14,021 nucleotides of DNA, taken from positions 1-14,021 of the forward strand of contig JAFAEL010000039.1 in the NCBI GenBank assembly GCA_023423995.1. Direction: 5' to 3'. Under the pieces are notes generated by a model. That model saw only the letters and a program-made list of their open reading frames with translations, was not told the DNA's origin and made no database searches. The position numbers and the translations under genes are program-made. Positions 13,375 to 14,021 of this stretch are shown one piece after another. Position 1 is the stretch's first letter, and the number at the start of each line of letters is the position of its first letter. The DNA is from Pseudomonadota bacterium (lineage in GTDB: Bacteria; Pseudomonadota; Alphaproteobacteria; Rhizobiales; Beijerinckiaceae).

Positions 13375-14021
13375 ATGGCCGACAAGGGAACAGTGATCGT
13401 GGCCGGTGCCGGAGGCCTGGTCGGGCGTGCGGTGATCGACCGATACCTGTCGGAAGGGGGATGGAACGTCGTGGCGCTGTCCCGGCGCCCGCCGGACCCG
13501 GCGACAGGCGCCGCGCATCTGGCGGTGGATCTGACCGACGCGCAATCGTGCCGTGAGCGCCTCGCCGCGCTGACGGGCGTGACCCACATCGTCTACGCGG
13601 CTCTGTTCGAGAAGCCCGACCTGACGGAGGGCTGGCTCGAGGACGATCAGATCGCCGTCAATCTCGCGATGCTGACGAACCTTCTGGATTCCGTCGAGGC
13701 GGGCAACCCCGGGCTGCACCACGTCACGCTGCTCCAGGGCGCCAAGGCCTACGGGGTCCATCTCGGCCAGATTCCGGTTCCGGCCCGCGAGGATTCCCCG
13801 CGCCACATCCACCCGAACTTCTACTGGGCGCAGGAGGATTTCCTGACCGCGCGGCAGGCCGGGAAGGCCTGGAACTGGACCGTGTTCCGGCCGCAGGTGG
13901 TCCTCGGCTTCGGATACCCGAGCATGATGAACATGGTCGCGGCCGTCGGCGCCTACGCGGCGATCAGCCGGGAGCTCGGGCTGCCGCTCGTCTACCCGGG
14001 GACGGGCACCCGCGTGACGGA
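13375..14021 (+). CDS. PRISE-like SDR (progesterone 5-beta-reductase/iridoid synthase family), partial
   Basis: The first 215 residues of an extended short-chain dehydrogenase; the frame is open to the right edge. The cofactor motif is G-A-G-G-L-V-G (11-17), and S-R-R (36-38) after beta-2 suggests NADPH. PRISE marks are clear: L-L-Q-G-A-K-A-Y-G (119-127) holds the family lysine (Lys124), H-P-N-F-Y-W-A-Q-E-D (146-155) holds the family tyrosine (Tyr150), and F-R-P-Q-V-V-L-G-F and Y-P-S-M-M-N (171-186) follow. This arrangement, not the classical Y-x-x-x-K, defines enzymes that reduce activated C=C bonds (enones) by 1,4-addition. It is transcribed divergently from the catabolic operon and may share its regulation. 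A generic annotation would be NAD-dependent epimerase/dehydratase. Its substrate here is unknown. Confidence 0.88.
   Translation, partial: MADKGTVIVAGAGGLVGRAVIDRYLSEGGWNVVALSRRPPDPATGAAHLAVDLTDAQSCRERLAALTGVTHIVYAALFEKPDLTEGWLEDDQIAVNLAMLTNLLDSVEAGNPGLHHVTLLQGAKAYGVHLGQIPVPAREDSPRHIHPNFYWAQEDFLTARQAGKAWNWTVFRPQVVLGFGYPSMMNMVAAVGAYAAISRELGLPLVYPGTGTRVT

Noticed and set aside
13297..13812. A 171-codon minus-strand frame opposite the PRISE-like gene and spacer
   Set aside because: No family features; the plus-strand frame has clear SDR/PRISE motifs and a well-placed ribosome site.

Overview
The window is GC-rich DNA (genes look roughly two-thirds G+C by eye) with very tight gene packing, LIV-type ABC transporter genes and paralogous substrate-binding proteins. 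This fits an alphaproteobacterium of the Rhizobiales/Hyphomicrobiales type (for example a Methylobacterium, Bosea or Bradyrhizobium relative). The assignment is inference from style; there is no rRNA or marker gene here.

Layout. Fourteen genes run leftward from 13250 to 659 with intergenic gaps of at most 47 bases, and most neighbours overlap or nearly touch, so they read as one operon. In transcription order they are: a periplasmic substrate-binding protein, two ATPases (livG, livF) and two permeases (livH, livM) of a branched-chain-amino-acid-type ABC importer; a DUF35-like OB-fold protein; a thiolase-fold protein; a MaoC-type hydratase; a crotonase; two adjacent unlike acyl-CoA dehydrogenases; a second crotonase; a TctC/Bug-type periplasmic binding protein; and a short-chain dehydrogenase. 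After the last stop comes a hairpin, then a promoter-like element carrying a perfect inverted repeat, then a second, different LIV-type binding protein that runs off the left edge. At the right end, a 124-base AT-rich divergent spacer separates the operon from a rightward gene for a PRISE-like (progesterone 5-beta-reductase/iridoid synthase family) enone reductase, cut by the window edge. No stretch above 300 bases lacks a gene. No tRNA, rRNA, CRISPR array, transposase or obvious long repeat was seen.

How the parts fit. The importer would bring in a small carboxylic acid or related compound. After CoA activation (no ligase is in the window), the paired acyl-CoA dehydrogenases would desaturate it, the hydratase and crotonases would hydrate or isomerise it, and the SDR could oxidise a hydroxyl. 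The carbon-carbon cleavage step is the odd part: the thiolase-fold protein lacks the acylatable N-terminal cysteine, and its DUF35-like neighbour has lost all four zinc-ribbon cysteines. This resembles the logic of the steroid side-chain retro-aldolase Ltp2-DUF35 more than classical thiolysis. With the paired dehydrogenases and the nearby enone reductase, the best hypothesis is an uncharacterised catabolic pathway for a branched, cyclic or terpenoid/steroid-like carboxylic acid. The actual substrate cannot be read from the sequence.
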